A stretch of DNA of 64,000 bases, taken from NCBI RefSeq assembly GCF_000328705.1, contig NC_019673.1, forward strand, positions 7,575,501 to 7,639,500, in the 5' to 3' direction. The notes beneath the pieces are model-generated. The model was not told where the DNA came from and made no database searches. It saw nothing but the letters and a program-made list of their open reading frames with translations. A program made the translations under genes and the position numbers. This DNA comes from Saccharothrix espanaensis DSM 44229 (GTDB lineage: Bacteria; Actinomycetota; Actinomycetes; Mycobacteriales; Pseudonocardiaceae). Of this stretch, positions 9,406-19,976 are shown piece after piece (the first letter of the stretch is position 1; each line of letters begins with the position of its first letter).

Positions 9406-12400
9406 GGGAGGCCTCCATGATCGCCTGGTCGACGTCCCTGCCTTCCGCGCGGGCGAGCCTCATCGCTTCGAGCACGCGCTGGTAGTCACCGGGCATGACC
9501 TTGGTGAACGACGCGGACCGCCGGGGCCAGTCGCCGAGCAGCGACGCGGCCACGGCCGATCCGGTGAGCTGGTGGTGGCGTTCGACGACCTCGCGCAGCC
9601 AGCGCAGGTCGTCGCCGCCGGGGCGCTGCAACTCGACCATCGCCGGGTTCACCGACGCCGGGTCGAGGTCGAGCACGTAGGCGATGCCGCCGGACATGCC
9701 GGCCGCCAGGTTGCGCCCGGTCGGCCCGAGCACCACGGCCCGGCCGCCGGTCATGTACTCGAACGCGTGGTCGCCCACGCCCTCGGCCACCGCGAGCGCG
9801 CCGGAGTTGCGCACGCAGAACCGCTCCCCGACGCGTCCGCGCAGGAAGATCTCGCCGGAGGTCGCGCCGTAGCCGATCACGTTGCCCGCGATCACCTGCC
9901 GCTCGGCGGCGAACGGGGCGTCCGGGTGCGGGCGCACCACGATCCGACCGCCGGACAACCCCTTGCCCACGTAGTCGTTCGCGTCGCCGACCATCTCCAG
10001 CGTGACGCCGCGCGGCAGGAACGCGCCCAGCGACTGGCCGGCCGAGCCGGTGAACGTCACGTGGATCGTGTCGTCGGGCAGGCCGTCGCCGCCGAACCGG
10101 CGGGTCACCTCCGCGCCGAGCAGCGTGCCGACCGTGCGGTTCACGTTGCGCAGCGGCAGTTCCAGCCGCACCGGGTGCGCGTCCTCCAGCGCCGCCTCGG
10201 AGAGCTGGATGAGCGTGCGGTCCAGCGCCCGCGCCAGGCCGTGGTCCTGCTCGCGGACCCGGCGCTTGGCCGTGCGGTACGGGGTCTCGGGCACCTCGAA
10301 CACCGGCGTCAGGTCCAGGCCGTTGGCCTTCCAGTGCTCGATGGCGTCGTTGGTCTCCAGCAGCCCGGCCTGGCCGACGGCCTCGTCGATGGTGCGGAAA
10401 CCCAGTGCCGCCAGGTGTTCGCGGACCTCCTGGGCGACGAACTCGAAGAAGTTCACCACGTGCTCGACCTGCCCGGTGAACCGCGCGCGCAGCTGCGGGT
10501 TCTGGGTGGCCACGCCGACCGGGCAGGTGTCGAGGTGGCAGACCCGCATCATCACGCAGCCGGCGACGATCAGCGGCGCGGTGGCGAAGCCGAACTCCTC
10601 GGCACCGAGCAGCGCGGCCACCACGACGTCGCGGCCGGTGCGCAGCGCACCGTCCACCTGCACCGTGATCCGGTCGCGCAAACCGTTGAGCAGCAACGTC
10701 TGCTGGGTCTCGGCCAGGCCGATCTCCCACGGCGTGCCGGCGTGCTTGAGCGAGTTCAGCGGCGACGCGCCGGTGCCGCCGTCGTGGCCGGAGATCAGCA
10801 CCACGTCGGCGTGCGCCTTGGCCACGCCCGCCGCGACCGTGCCCACGCCGACCTCGCTGACCAGCTTGACGTGCACGCGGGCCCGCTCGTTGGCGTTCTT
10901 CAGGTCGTGGATGAGCTGGGCCAGGTCCTCGATGGAGTAGATGTCGTGGTGCGGCGGCGGGGAGATCAGGCCCACGCCCGGCGTCGAGTGCCGGGTCCGC
11001 GCGATCCACGGGTACACCTTGTAGCCGGGCAGTTGCCCGCCCTCGCCGGGCTTCGCGCCCTGCGCCATCTTGATCTGGATGTCGGTGGCGTTGACCAGGT
11101 ACTCGCTGGTGACCCCGAACCGGCCGGAGGCCACCTGCTTGACCGCCGAGCGGCGCTCGGCGTCGTAGAGGCGCTCCGGGTCCTCGCCGCCCTCGCCGCT
11201 GTTGGACCGGCCGCCGAGCCGGTTCATCGCGATGGCCAGCGTCTCGTGCGCCTCGGCGGAGATCGAGCCGTAGGACATCGCGCCGGTGTTGAACCGCTTG
11301 ACGATCGAGCTCACCGGCTCGACCTCGTCGATCGGGACCGGCGCGCGGTCGGTCTTGAACGAGAACAGGCCGCGCAGCGTGCCGCCCTGCCGGGCCAGCC
11401 GCTCGACCTCCTCGGTGTAGTTCCGGTAGACCTCCTGCCGGCCGGTCTTCGTCGCGTGCTGGAGCAGGAAGACCGTCTCCGGCGAGAACAGGTGCAGCTC
11501 GCCCTCGCGGCGGTAGGAGTACTCGCCGCCGTCCTCCAGCCGGCGGTGCACGCGGTCGGTCGGGTTGTCCGGGTACGCGCGGCGGTGGCGCAGCGCGACC
11601 TCCTCGGCCAGCACGTCGAGCCCCGCGCCGCCGAGCTTGGACACCGTGCCGGTGAAGTACTCGTCCAGCAGGTCGTGCGACAGGCCGACGGCCTCGAAGA
11701 CCTGGGCGGCGGTGTACGCGCCGACCGTCGAGATGCCCATCTTGGACATGATCTTCAAGGTGCCCTTGACCAGCGCCGAGACGTAGTTGCGGACCGCCTT
11801 GCGCGGCTCGATGCCGGTGATCGCGCCCTGTGAGATCAGGTCCTCGATGGTCTCGAACGCCAGGTACGGGTTGACCGCCGCCGCGCCGTAGCTCAGCAGC
11901 GCCGCGATGTGGTGCACCTCGCGGGCGTCACCGGTCTCCACGACCAGCGCGACGCGCAGCCGCTCCTTGGTGCGCACCAGGTGGTGGTGCACCGCGGAGA
12001 CCAGCAGCAGCGACGGGATCGGGGCCGACCGGTGGTCGGAGTCGCGGTCGGAGAGCACCAGGATGCGCGCGCCGGCCGCGATCGCCTCGGACGCCTCGCG
12101 GCGGACCCGCTCCACGGCCTGCCGCAGCGCCTCGCCGCCACCGTCCACTTCATACAGTCCACTCAGGACGGTGCAGGCGAAGCCGGGCAGGTCGCCGTCG
12201 TCGTTGACGTGGATGAGCTTGGCCAGCTCGTCGTTGTCGATCACCGGGTAGGTGAGCTTGATGTGCCGGCAGCTCACCGGGCCGGGCTCCAGCAGGTTCT
12301 GCTCCGGGCCCATCACCCGCGCGACCGAGGTGACGATCTCCTCCCGGATCGCGTCCAGCGGCGGGTTGGTCACCTGGGCGAAGGTCTGCGCGAAGTAGTC

Positions 12401-13936
12401 GTAGAGCAGCCGGGAGCGCTGCGACAGCGCGGCCACCGGGGTGTCGGTGCCCATCGAGCCCAGCGGCTCCATGCCGCCGACGGCCATCGGGCCGAGCAGG
12501 ATGCGCAGCTCCTCCTCGGTGTAGCCGAAGGTGAGCTGGCGACGCACCACGGACTCGTGGCTCTGCACCACGTGCTCGCGGTCGGCGAGGTCGGCCAGCT
12601 CCAGCAGGCCCGCGTGCAGCCACTCGTCGTAGGGCAGGTCGTCGGCCAGGCCGGACTTGATCTCGTCGTCGTCCACCAGCCGGCCCTGCTCGGTGTCCAC
12701 CAGGAACATCCGGCCGGGCTGGAGGCGGCCCTTGGCCACCACCTGGTCGGGCGCGACGTCGAGCACGCCGGTCTCGGAGGCCAGCACCACCCGGCCGTCG
12801 GCGGTCTGCCACCAGCGGGCCGGGCGCAGCCCGTTGCGGTCGAGCACCGCGCCGACCAGCGTGCCGTCGGTGAACGTGACGCAGGCCGGGCCGTCCCACG
12901 GCTCCATCAGCGAGGCGTGGAACTCGTAGAACGCGCGCCGCTTCGGGTCCATCGAGACGTGGTTCTCCCACGCCTCCGGGATCATCATCAGCACCGCGTG
13001 CGGCAGCGACCGGCCACCCAGGTGCAGCAGCTCCAGCACCTCGTCGAACGAGGCCGAGTCCGAGCCCTCGGGGTGGCAGATCGGGAACAGCCGGGTCAGG
13101 TCGCCGGGGATCAGGTCGCTGGTGAGCAGCGCCTCGCGGGCCCGCATCCGGTTCCGGTTGCCGCGCACGGTGTTGATCTCGCCGTTGTGGGCCACGTACC
13201 GGAACGGGTGGGCCAGCGGCCACGACGGGAACGTGTTGGTGGAGAAGCGGGAGTGCACCAGGGCGATGGCGCTGGCCAGCCGCCCGTCGCGCAGGTCCGG
13301 GAAGAACGCCGGGAGCTGGCCGGTGGTCAGCATCCCCTTGTAGACCAGGGTGCGCGCGGACAGCGACGGGAAGTAGGTGCCGACCTGCGCGGCGACCGTC
13401 TCGTGCTCGACCCGCTTGCGCAGCGCGAAGGTGACCCGGTCGAGGTCCACACCGGACCGGTCGCCGTTCTCGGCGGCCACGAAGAGCATCGCGAAGTGCG
13501 GCATGACCGAGCGCGCGGTTGGGCCCACGTCGGCCGCGTCCGGGTCGACGGGCACGTCGCGCCAGCCCAGCACGCGCAGCCCCTCCTCCTCGGCGATCCG
13601 CTCCGCAAGCGCTTGCGCCTTGGCCCGCTCCTCGTCGTCGGCGGGCAGGAACGCGATGCCGGCGGCGTACTCGCCGAGGCCGGGGAGCGCGAAGTCCACA
13701 GCGGACCGGAGGAACTCGTCGGGCAGCTGCACGAGGATGCCCGCGCCGTCACCGCTGGTCGGTTCGGCCCCGGCCGCGCCTCGGTGCTCCAGGTTGGCCA
13801 ACGCGGTCAACGCGTCGACCACGATGGCGTGCGACCGCCGCCCCTTGATGTCGGCGACCATCGCCACACCACAGGCGTCACGTTCCGCACGGGGGTCGTA
13901 AAGACCCTGTGCGGACGGGATGGCGGAGAAGATCAC
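9398..13936 (-). CDS. gltB: Glutamate synthase large subunit (alpha)
   Basis: At 1512 residues this is full length for the family. The class II glutaminase nucleophile is the Cys in DACGVAMV (about residue 22), so a short propeptide is expected to be removed. The FMN/synthase domain has LISPPPHHDIYSIEDLAQL, LISGHDGGTGASPLNSLKHA and the 3Fe-4S ligand segment VCHLDTCPVGVATQ. The C-terminal GXGXG beta-helix follows. AAGGAGGT lies 7 nt before GTG 13936. It forms a two-gene operon with gltD. pyk, often next to gltBD in actinomycetes, is not here. Confidence 0.97.
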
Positions 13937-14668
13937 TGCGCAGACCTCCTTCGTCGTCCTTCGAAAAGACGAGTCCTCGTGTCCAGTTCCTGGGAATCCG
14001 GCTGCTGGGCACGGGACGACGATGGCCCGCGTGTTGACGCGACTTTAACAGCCGCGAAACCAGGAGACACCATCCATCGGGTGATCCCAGCCGTTGACGC
14101 GTAACGATTCAGATGGGCGGAGCGACCCTGAGGCCGACCTCGTCACGCGGTGTCGAGCATATCGGACCCGCGCACGACGTGCGCGCCCGTGAGAGCTTGC
14201 CGACACCCACCCCCCGTGACCACATTGCCCCAGGTCGGAGCATGTTCACCCGGTCGTGTGACGACGCCGACCGGAGGGGCGGACCTGCGGGCCGACCGAC
14301 CGCCCCGACCGTCCTCCCCCGACCCGCTCGCACTCTCCGCTGTCGGCCGGTCACGCTTCGATTTGATCGGACTGCAACACGCCGCGGGCAACCGGGAGGT
14401 GGCGTGGTCGGTCGGGACGGGACTGCTGCACGGGGGGCCGACCCGAGGCCGAAAAGGCCCGAGCAGCGCTCCGGAACTTGATGACGGAGCAGAACGTCGC
14501 CGTCGCCTAACCCACTGGGACGTTCCATGTCGTCGGTGCCCAGCGCGTCGAGTCTGCTCACCACCGGCACGACGTCGACACCGACGGCCCCGTGGCCTGC
14601 GCCACTCCCCCACACCGGTGCGATGTCGGTGCCGCCACCACGAGTCGTCGCTCTCCTCCTGACAGCGG
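13937..14668. other. Long intergenic region (about 730 bp) upstream of gltB
   Basis: No convincing gene is visible. The first 130 bp upstream of gltB should hold its promoter. Codons at about 14357-14419 (+) read FDLIGLQHAAGNREVAW, which resembles the LxLQRxAGNxAV motif of DUF4157-type proteins, but no ribosome site or flanking domain supports a gene; it may be a remnant or chance. The right end is the dctA terminator. Confidence 0.5.
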
Positions 14669-14716
14669 ACGAGTCCCGCAGCCCCACCGGCGCGGTGGCG
14701 GAGCTGCGGGACTCGT
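14669..14716 (-). terminator. Terminator downstream of dctA
   Basis: A perfect 14-bp stem ACGAGTCCCGCAGC / GCTGCGGGACTCGT encloses a second stem CCACCG / CGGTGG. It begins 13 bp after the dctA stop on the transcript. This is a long two-part hairpin with a GC-rich base and no U-tract. Confidence 0.8.
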
Positions 14717-14729
14717 GGGCCGGGTGGTC

Positions 14730-16097
14730 TCAGCGGGAGCCGGCGCCCACCGGCTCGCGGTCGTCCGGGTGGCCGGCGCGCTCGCGGTCCATCAGCTCGT
14801 CGACGTCCACCCCGGACGGGTCGTCCAGGACCTCCTTGAGCCGCTCGCGGTCGAGCTGGCCCTGCCAGCGCGCGATCACCAGCGTGCCCACGCCGTTGCC
14901 GATGACGTTGGTGATCGCCCGCGCCTCGGACATGAACCGGTCGATGCCGACGATCAGCGCGATGCCCACGGCCGGGATGGCGCTGTTCGCCTCGAACGCG
15001 GTCAGCGAGGCCGCCAGCGTGACCAGACCCGCGCCCGTCACGCCCGCCGCGCCCTTCGAGGCCAGCAGCATGAACAGCAGCAGGCCGATCTGGGTGCCCA
15101 GGCCCACGTCGTGGCCGGTCGCCTGGGCGACGAAGATCGCGCCCATGGTCAGGTAGATGCAGGTGCCGTCGAGGTTGAACGAGTAGCCGGTCGGGATCGT
15201 CAGGCCCACCACCGACTTGTCCGCGCCGGCCGCCTCCAGCTTCACCAGCATCCGGGGCAGCACCGACTCCGACGAGCTGGTGCCCAGCACGATCAGCAGC
15301 TCGTCCTTGATGTAGCGCAGGAACTTGAGGATCGAGAACCCGGCGAACAGCCCGACCGCGCCGAGCACCACCAGCACGAACAGCAGGCAGGTCGCGTAGA
15401 ACGAGCCCATCAGCCAGGCGAGCTTGCCCAGGATCGTGCCGCCGAACTTGCCGATGGTGTAGGCGATCCCGCCGAACGCGCCGATCGGCGCGGCGTACAT
15501 GACGATCTTGATGACGCCGAACATCACCTTGGCCACGGTGTCCAGCGCGGCCACCACCCGCTCGCCCCGCCGGCCCATCCCGGCCACCGCGACCGCCACC
15601 AGGATCGCCACCAGCAGCACCTGGATGAGCTGGCCGTCGGTGAACGCGCCGACGAAGGACTTGGGCACCAGCGAGAGGATGAACCCGGTCACGCCGGTCT
15701 CGGCGGTCTTGGCCTCGGACAGCGTCTTGGACGCGGCCTCGTCGTTGATCGGGATCGCCGGGCCGTGGTGGCCGGGCTGCACGACGTTGACCACCAGCAG
15801 GCCGATCACCAGCGCCACGGTGGTCATCGCGGTGAAGTAGAGGATCGTCCGCAACGCCAGGCCGCCCGCCTTGGCCAGGTTGCCGAGGCCGGCGATGCCG
15901 ACCACGACCGTGCAGAAGATGGTCGGCGCGATGACGACCTTCACCAGCGCCACGAAGAAGTCCGCCAGCCACTTCATGCCCGACGCCTGGGCGGGGAACG
16001 CGTAGCCGACGATCACGCCGAGCACGATCGACACCAGCACCCAGAAGTACAGGTGCCGATAGACCGGTTTGCGCTCACGGGTTTGCGCGGTGGCCAC
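14730..16097 (-). CDS. dctA: Dicarboxylate/amino acid:cation symporter, DctA-like
   Basis: A 455-residue secondary transporter of the DAACS family. It has about eight membrane helices and the re-entrant signatures GTSSSESVLPRMLVKLEAAG, VGLTIPTGYSFNLDGTCIYL and MLLASKGAAGVTGAGLVTLA, diagnostic of the C4-dicarboxylate branch. It likely imports succinate, fumarate, malate or aspartate with protons or Na+. GGAGGAGAAC precedes GTG 16097; upstream in-frame codons have no ribosome site. Its location beside gltBD links carbon-skeleton uptake to nitrogen assimilation, but it has its own terminator and is 790 bp from gltB. Confidence 0.92.
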   Translation of the reverse strand: MATAQTRERKPVYRHLYFWVLVSIVLGVIVGYAFPAQASGMKWLADFFVALVKVVIAPTIFCTVVVGIAGLGNLAKAGGLALRTILYFTAMTTVALVIGLLVVNVVQPGHHGPAIPINDEAASKTLSEAKTAETGVTGFILSLVPKSFVGAFTDGQLIQVLLVAILVAVAVAGMGRRGERVVAALDTVAKVMFGVIKIVMYAAPIGAFGGIAYTIGKFGGTILGKLAWLMGSFYATCLLFVLVVLGAVGLFAGFSILKFLRYIKDELLIVLGTSSSESVLPRMLVKLEAAGADKSVVGLTIPTGYSFNLDGTCIYLTMGAIFVAQATGHDVGLGTQIGLLLFMLLASKGAAGVTGAGLVTLAASLTAFEANSAIPAVGIALIVGIDRFMSEARAITNVIGNGVGTLVIARWQGQLDRERLKEVLDDPSGVDVDELMDRERAGHPDDREPVGAGSR

Positions 16098-16318
16098 GTT
16101 CTCCTCCAGGGTGCCGGTGCGGCGGGGTTGGTCAGTGATCCTGAGCACAGCCCGTACCTGCGACAAGACGCCCGGCGGAAACTTCAGGTCCCTCTGACGT
16201 AACACGCCGTCCACTGCGCCGACAGGCCCAACGCGACCACCCGGAACGCGGTCCCTCCCCCGGCGCACCCGGGGCCGCCGCGACGCTCAGGGCTCCGGCA
16301 GGGGCCTAGGCTGCCGGG

Positions 16319-17248
16319 GTGCGGGTGTCACGGCGTTCGGTGCTGCTCGCCGCGCTGGCGGCGGGGGTGCCCGCGTGCTCGGCGTCCGACCCGCCCGCAC
16401 CGGCCGAACTCGTCCTGGCCACCGGTCCGGACGGCGCGGTGTTCCGGGAGGTCGGCGCAGCGCTCGCCCGCGCGCTGGGCGACCAATTGCCCGACACGCG
16501 GGTGGTCGCCCTCCAGACCGCCGCGTCGGTCGAGAACGTCCGGCTCCTCCAGCAAGGATCGGTCCACTTGGGACTGTCCTCCTTGGACCCCACGTTCGAC
16601 GCCCTGCTCAGCGCCGACGACCCGGACGGGATCAGCGCCGTGGGACGCCTGTACGACAGCTTCCTCCAGGTCGTCGTCCCCGCCGGGTCGGGCATCACGC
16701 GGCTGGCCGACCTGGCCGGGCTGCGGGTGTCGTTCGGGCCGCGCGAGTCCGGGACCGAGTTCACCGCCACCCGCCTGCTCGACCTGCTCGGCATCCGGGT
16801 CGACGCCCGGCGCATGGCGCACGCCGAAGCCGCCCGGCAGCTCGCCGACGGCTCGATCGACGTGCTGCTGGCGTTGACCGGCATCCCGACCCCGGCGATC
16901 GGCGGCCTGCCGGAGGCGTTCCCGATCCGGCTGCTGGACCTGCCCGACGAAGCCGTCCGGCTGGCCGAGGCCCACCCCGGCCCGTACGTCCCGGTGACGA
17001 TCCCGGCCACCACCTACCGCGGCCTCGGACCGTGCCGGACGTTCGCGGTGCCCAACCTGCTGCTCGCCCGCACGGCCCTCGACCCGTCCGTGGTCGAGGT
17101 CGTGACGCGCACCGTGTTCACCGAGTCCGCCCGCATCGCCGCCGGGCACCCCGAGGCCGGCCGGATCAACGTCCGCACCGGCATCGCGACCGGGCAGGTG
17201 CCGCTGCACCGCGGCGCCGAGCGCTGGTTCCGCTCGGTCAAGCGCTGA
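16319..17248 (+). CDS. TAXI family TRAP-type solute-binding lipoprotein
   Basis: A 309-residue protein with a twin-Arg-like n-region (MRVSRRSVLLAALAAG) and lipobox VPAC, so probably a lipoprotein. The mature domain shows LATGPDGAVFREVGAALARAL, VVALQTAASVENVRLLQQG and AGLRVSFGPRESGTEFTATRLL, typical of TAXI-TRAP periplasmic proteins. No TRAP permease is adjacent. It ends tail to tail with a histidine-kinase gene, overlapping by 11 nt, which suggests it may feed a ligand signal to that kinase. TAGGCT at 16307-16312 lies 6 nt before GTG 16319 and no Shine-Dalgarno is seen, so it is likely leaderless. Confidence 0.88.
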   Translation: MRVSRRSVLLAALAAGVPACSASDPPAPAELVLATGPDGAVFREVGAALARALGDQLPDTRVVALQTAASVENVRLLQQGSVHLGLSSLDPTFDALLSADDPDGISAVGRLYDSFLQVVVPAGSGITRLADLAGLRVSFGPRESGTEFTATRLLDLLGIRVDARRMAHAEAARQLADGSIDVLLALTGIPTPAIGGLPEAFPIRLLDLPDEAVRLAEAHPGPYVPVTIPATTYRGLGPCRTFAVPNLLLARTALDPSVVEVVTRTVFTESARIAAGHPEAGRINVRTGIATGQVPLHRGAERWFRSVKR

Positions 17249-18593
17249 GGGTGACCACGGCGTCCAGGCCGTGCGGCTCGACCGGCAGCAGGCGCAGCTC
17301 ACCGCCCGCACCGGCGATCAGTTCGGCGCAGATCGCCAGGCCCAGCCCGGTGCCGGCGGTGTTCTGGTGCTTCGGCGCGCGCCAGAACCGCCGCACCGCC
17401 AGCGCCCGCTCCTCCGCCGCCAGGCCCTCGCCGTCGTCGGTCACGTGCAGGTCCACCCGGTCGCCGTTCGGCTCGCCCCACACCCGGATCGAGGTCGCCC
17501 CGGACAGCCGGATCGCGTTGCCGACCAGCTCGTCCAGCACGCTGCCCAGCCCGCCCGGCGGTTCCAGCACGCGCAGGCCCGCCGGCACCTCCACGTGCAG
17601 CGCGGTGTCCCCGGCCAGCGCCCGCCAGCCGGGCACGTGCGTGCTCAGCAGCACGTCCACCTCGACGGGTTCGGCCGCGGACGCGCTGTCCAGCCGGGTG
17701 GCGGCCAGCAGCGTGTCCAGCACGCGGCCCATCTCCTCCGCCTCGTCCACGGCGATCCGCTGCGCCTCCCGGCCCGCCTCGTCCGACACGTGCGGGGCCA
17801 GGTTGTCCACCGCCAGCCGCAGGCTCGCCAACGGGTTGCGCAGCTGGTGCGAGGCGTCGGACACGAACGCCCGCTGGCGGCGCAGCGCGCGCCCGACGAC
17901 GTCGACCATCGCGTTGAACGACGCCGCCAGCCGGCGCAGCTCGGGCGGGCCGTCGACCTCGTCGGCCCGCGCGTCCAACTGCCCGCCCGCCACCGCGGCC
18001 GTCGCGTCGTCCAGCCGGCGCACCGGCCGCAGCACCCACCGCGACATCGGCCACGCCACCGCCACCACGCCCAGCATCGGCACCAGGCCGATCAGCGCGA
18101 GCAGCCCCCACTGGCCCAGGACCGCCTGCCGCAGGCCGTCGGTGGGCGAGATGGTGACGACCGCGGCGACCACCTCGCTGTCCCGCCCCACCGGCTCCAC
18201 CACGACCAGGTCGACGTCCTCCCACGGCCACACCGTCTGGTCCGCGTCGCCCCGGTAGCCGCTGAACGCCGCGTCCAGGCCGGCGTCGACGTGCGGGTCG
18301 GTCAGCGGGAACGGCAGCCGCGAGCTCTCGATGACCGAGCGGTCGGTGCCGATCAGGGCGGCGGCGATGCCGTAGAGGCGGTCGTAGCGCTCCAGCTCCT
18401 CGCGCAGCGCGGTCCGCCGGCCGGAGGCCAGGGCGTTCTCGGCGAGCGAGGCGAAGCGGCCCGCGTCGCCCAGCCGGTCGAGGTAGGTCCCCTGGCTCTC
18501 CCGCTGCACGACCGCGAACGCCAGCGGCACGCCGAGCGCGGCGACCAGCGCCACCAGCAGCGGCACGATGAGGACGAGCAGTCGGCGGAGCAT
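17238..18593 (-). CDS. Sensor histidine kinase (HAMP, HisKA, HATPase_c)
   Basis: A 451-residue membrane kinase. TM1 is residues about 3-26, the extracytoplasmic domain about 27-140, TM2 WGLLALIGLVPMLGVVAVAW, then HAMP (VLRPVRRLDDATAAVAGGQL). The phosphoacceptor His is in DASHQLRNPLASLRLAVDNL, the N box is LDELVGNAIRL and the G2 box GTGLGLAI. Its partner is the response regulator at 19302-19970, from which it is separated by an oppositely oriented secreted-protein gene. The kinase type matches TctE-like sensors of organic acids; with the TAXI gene next door a carboxylate signal is plausible. I placed the start at ATG 18593; GTG 18596 is the alternative. Confidence 0.92.
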   Translation of the reverse strand: MLRRLLVLIVPLLVALVAALGVPLAFAVVQRESQGTYLDRLGDAGRFASLAENALASGRRTALREELERYDRLYGIAAALIGTDRSVIESSRLPFPLTDPHVDAGLDAAFSGYRGDADQTVWPWEDVDLVVVEPVGRDSEVVAAVVTISPTDGLRQAVLGQWGLLALIGLVPMLGVVAVAWPMSRWVLRPVRRLDDATAAVAGGQLDARADEVDGPPELRRLAASFNAMVDVVGRALRRQRAFVSDASHQLRNPLASLRLAVDNLAPHVSDEAGREAQRIAVDEAEEMGRVLDTLLAATRLDSASAAEPVEVDVLLSTHVPGWRALAGDTALHVEVPAGLRVLEPPGGLGSVLDELVGNAIRLSGATSIRVWGEPNGDRVDLHVTDDGEGLAAEERALAVRRFWRAPKHQNTAGTGLGLAICAELIAGAGGELRLLPVEPHGLDAVVTLSA

Positions 18594-18686
18594 CACACCT
18601 CGTCGGGGGTCCGGCCCATCCTGCCCCACCCACACCCCGTCGCACGTCCATCCGGGTGGTCGTGGCGGGTCCGGCGCGCGTCGAGC

Positions 18687-18712
18687 GCAACCTCACTGGT
18701 GTGACCGGCGTC
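18687..18712 (+). promoter_or_regulatory. Possible ECF-sigma promoter of the AMIN-like gene
   Basis: GCAACC (18687-18692) and CGTC (18709-18712) are 16 bp apart, resembling the GGAAC/CGTC pattern of extracytoplasmic-function sigma factors. It lies about 50 bp before the secreted-protein start. The match is loose (GCAAC instead of GGAAC). Confidence 0.3.
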
Positions 18713-18761
18713 ATACAAAGCGTCGGATCAGCCGACAGAGAGCAAGAGGGGGATGGTGACG

Positions 18762-19292
18762 ATGTTCCGTCGTGTGACATTGATGGTCGCAGCTGTGGTC
18801 TCGGCGCTGGCCGTGGTGGCGGTGCCGGTGGCATCGGCCGCGCCGAGCGCGTGCGTGGTCGACTGGGGTTCGCTGCCCAAGCAGGCGGTGGCCACCACCG
18901 CCGGCAACCTGACGAACATCAGATCCGGTCAGCAAGAGTGCTACGACCGCCTGGTGCTCGACTTCCGGGGCGACAACGACGGGTACCACGTCGAGTACGT
19001 CGACCAGGTGTACGCGGACGGCTCCGGGCACCTCGTGCCGCTGCGCGGCGCGGGCAAGTTGCGGGTGGTCGTCCACTCGCCCGCCTACGACGACAACGGC
19101 AACGCGACCTACACCTTCGCCGACCGGAACGAGCTGGTGAACGTGGCCGGCTACACGACGTTCCGGCAGGTCGCGTGGGCCAACTCGTTCGAGGGCTGGT
19201 CGACCGTCGGGCTCGGCGTGCGGGCACGGCTGCCGTTCCGGGTGTTCACGCTGCCCGGTCGGCTCGTCCTGGACGTCGCCCACCAGTGGTGA
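18762..19292 (+). CDS. Secreted AMIN-like domain protein
   Basis: A 176-residue protein with a Sec signal peptide (MFRRVTLMVAAVVSALAVVA, cleavage after ASAA). The mature part contains YDRLVLDFRGDNDGYHVEYV and GRLVLDVAHQW, the actinobacterial AMIN-like fold found in cell-envelope proteins. Its role is unknown; AMIN domains bind glycan or peptidoglycan. GAGGGGG sits 9 nt before ATG 18762, whereas ATG 18753 would abut it, so I prefer 18762. The gene is inverted between the response-regulator and kinase genes and is a likely target or modulator of that system. Confidence 0.8.
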   Translation: MFRRVTLMVAAVVSALAVVAVPVASAAPSACVVDWGSLPKQAVATTAGNLTNIRSGQQECYDRLVLDFRGDNDGYHVEYVDQVYADGSGHLVPLRGAGKLRVVVHSPAYDDNGNATYTFADRNELVNVAGYTTFRQVAWANSFEGWSTVGLGVRARLPFRVFTLPGRLVLDVAHQW

Positions 19293-19301
19293 CCTGACCC
19301 G

Positions 19302-19970
19302 TCAGGGGTGGGCTGCCGCCCGGTAGCCCACCCCGCGGACGGTCTCGATGCGGACCGCGTGGCCGACCTTGCCGCGCAACGCCGCGATGTGCGTGTCCAA
19401 GGTGCGCGACGGGGCCTCCCAGTGCGCCTGCCACACCTGGTCCACGATCAGGTCGCGGCTGACCACCGTGCCCGCCCGGCCGACCAGCAGGGCGAGCAGG
19501 TCGAACTCCTTGCGGGTCAGCGGCACCGGGGAGCCGTCGACCACCGCCTCGCGGGTGGCCGGGTCCAGGGTGAGCGCGCCGAGCGTGACCCGGTCGCCGA
19601 GGTCCTCCGCCGCGCGGGCGGACCGGGTGCGCCGCAGCACCGCCTCGATCCGCGCCAGCAGCTCCGCCGTGCCGAACGGCTTGACCACGTAGTCGTCCGC
19701 GCCCGCGCGCAGCCCGAGCACGCGTTCGCGCTCCTCGCCGCGCGCGGTCACCGTGATGACGGCGGTGCCCGGCCGGTGACGCAGTTCGCGCAGCACGTCC
19801 AGCCCGTCCCGGTCGGGCAGGCCCAGGTCGAGCAGCACCACGTCGGCGGGCGGCGCGGCCAGTGCCGCGGCCGCCGTGGCCACCCGGTGCACCTCGTAGC
19901 CGGCGTGCCGCAGAGCGGTCAGCAGACCCCGCGCAACCCGGTCGTCGTCCTCCACGACGAGGATGCGCAC
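19302..19970 (-). CDS. OmpR/PhoB-family response regulator
   Basis: A 222-residue protein with a receiver domain (acidic pocket VVEDDDR, phospho-Asp in VVLLDLGLPD, Lys in YVVKPFG) and a C-terminal winged helix (LTRKEFDLLALLVGRAGTVV, DTHIAALRGKVG, TVRGVGYR). It should regulate genes on phosphorylation by the nearby kinase. It starts 6 nt after the lgt stop codon and so is probably the last gene of the lgt transcript. The intervening AMIN-like gene runs the other way. Confidence 0.93.
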   Translation of the reverse strand: MRILVVEDDDRVARGLLTALRHAGYEVHRVATAAAALAAPPADVVLLDLGLPDRDGLDVLRELRHRPGTAVITVTARGEERERVLGLRAGADDYVVKPFGTAELLARIEAVLRRTRSARAAEDLGDRVTLGALTLDPATREAVVDGSPVPLTRKEFDLLALLVGRAGTVVSRDLIVDQVWQAHWEAPSRTLDTHIAALRGKVGHAVRIETVRGVGYRAAAHP

Positions 19971-19976
19971 GGCGGC

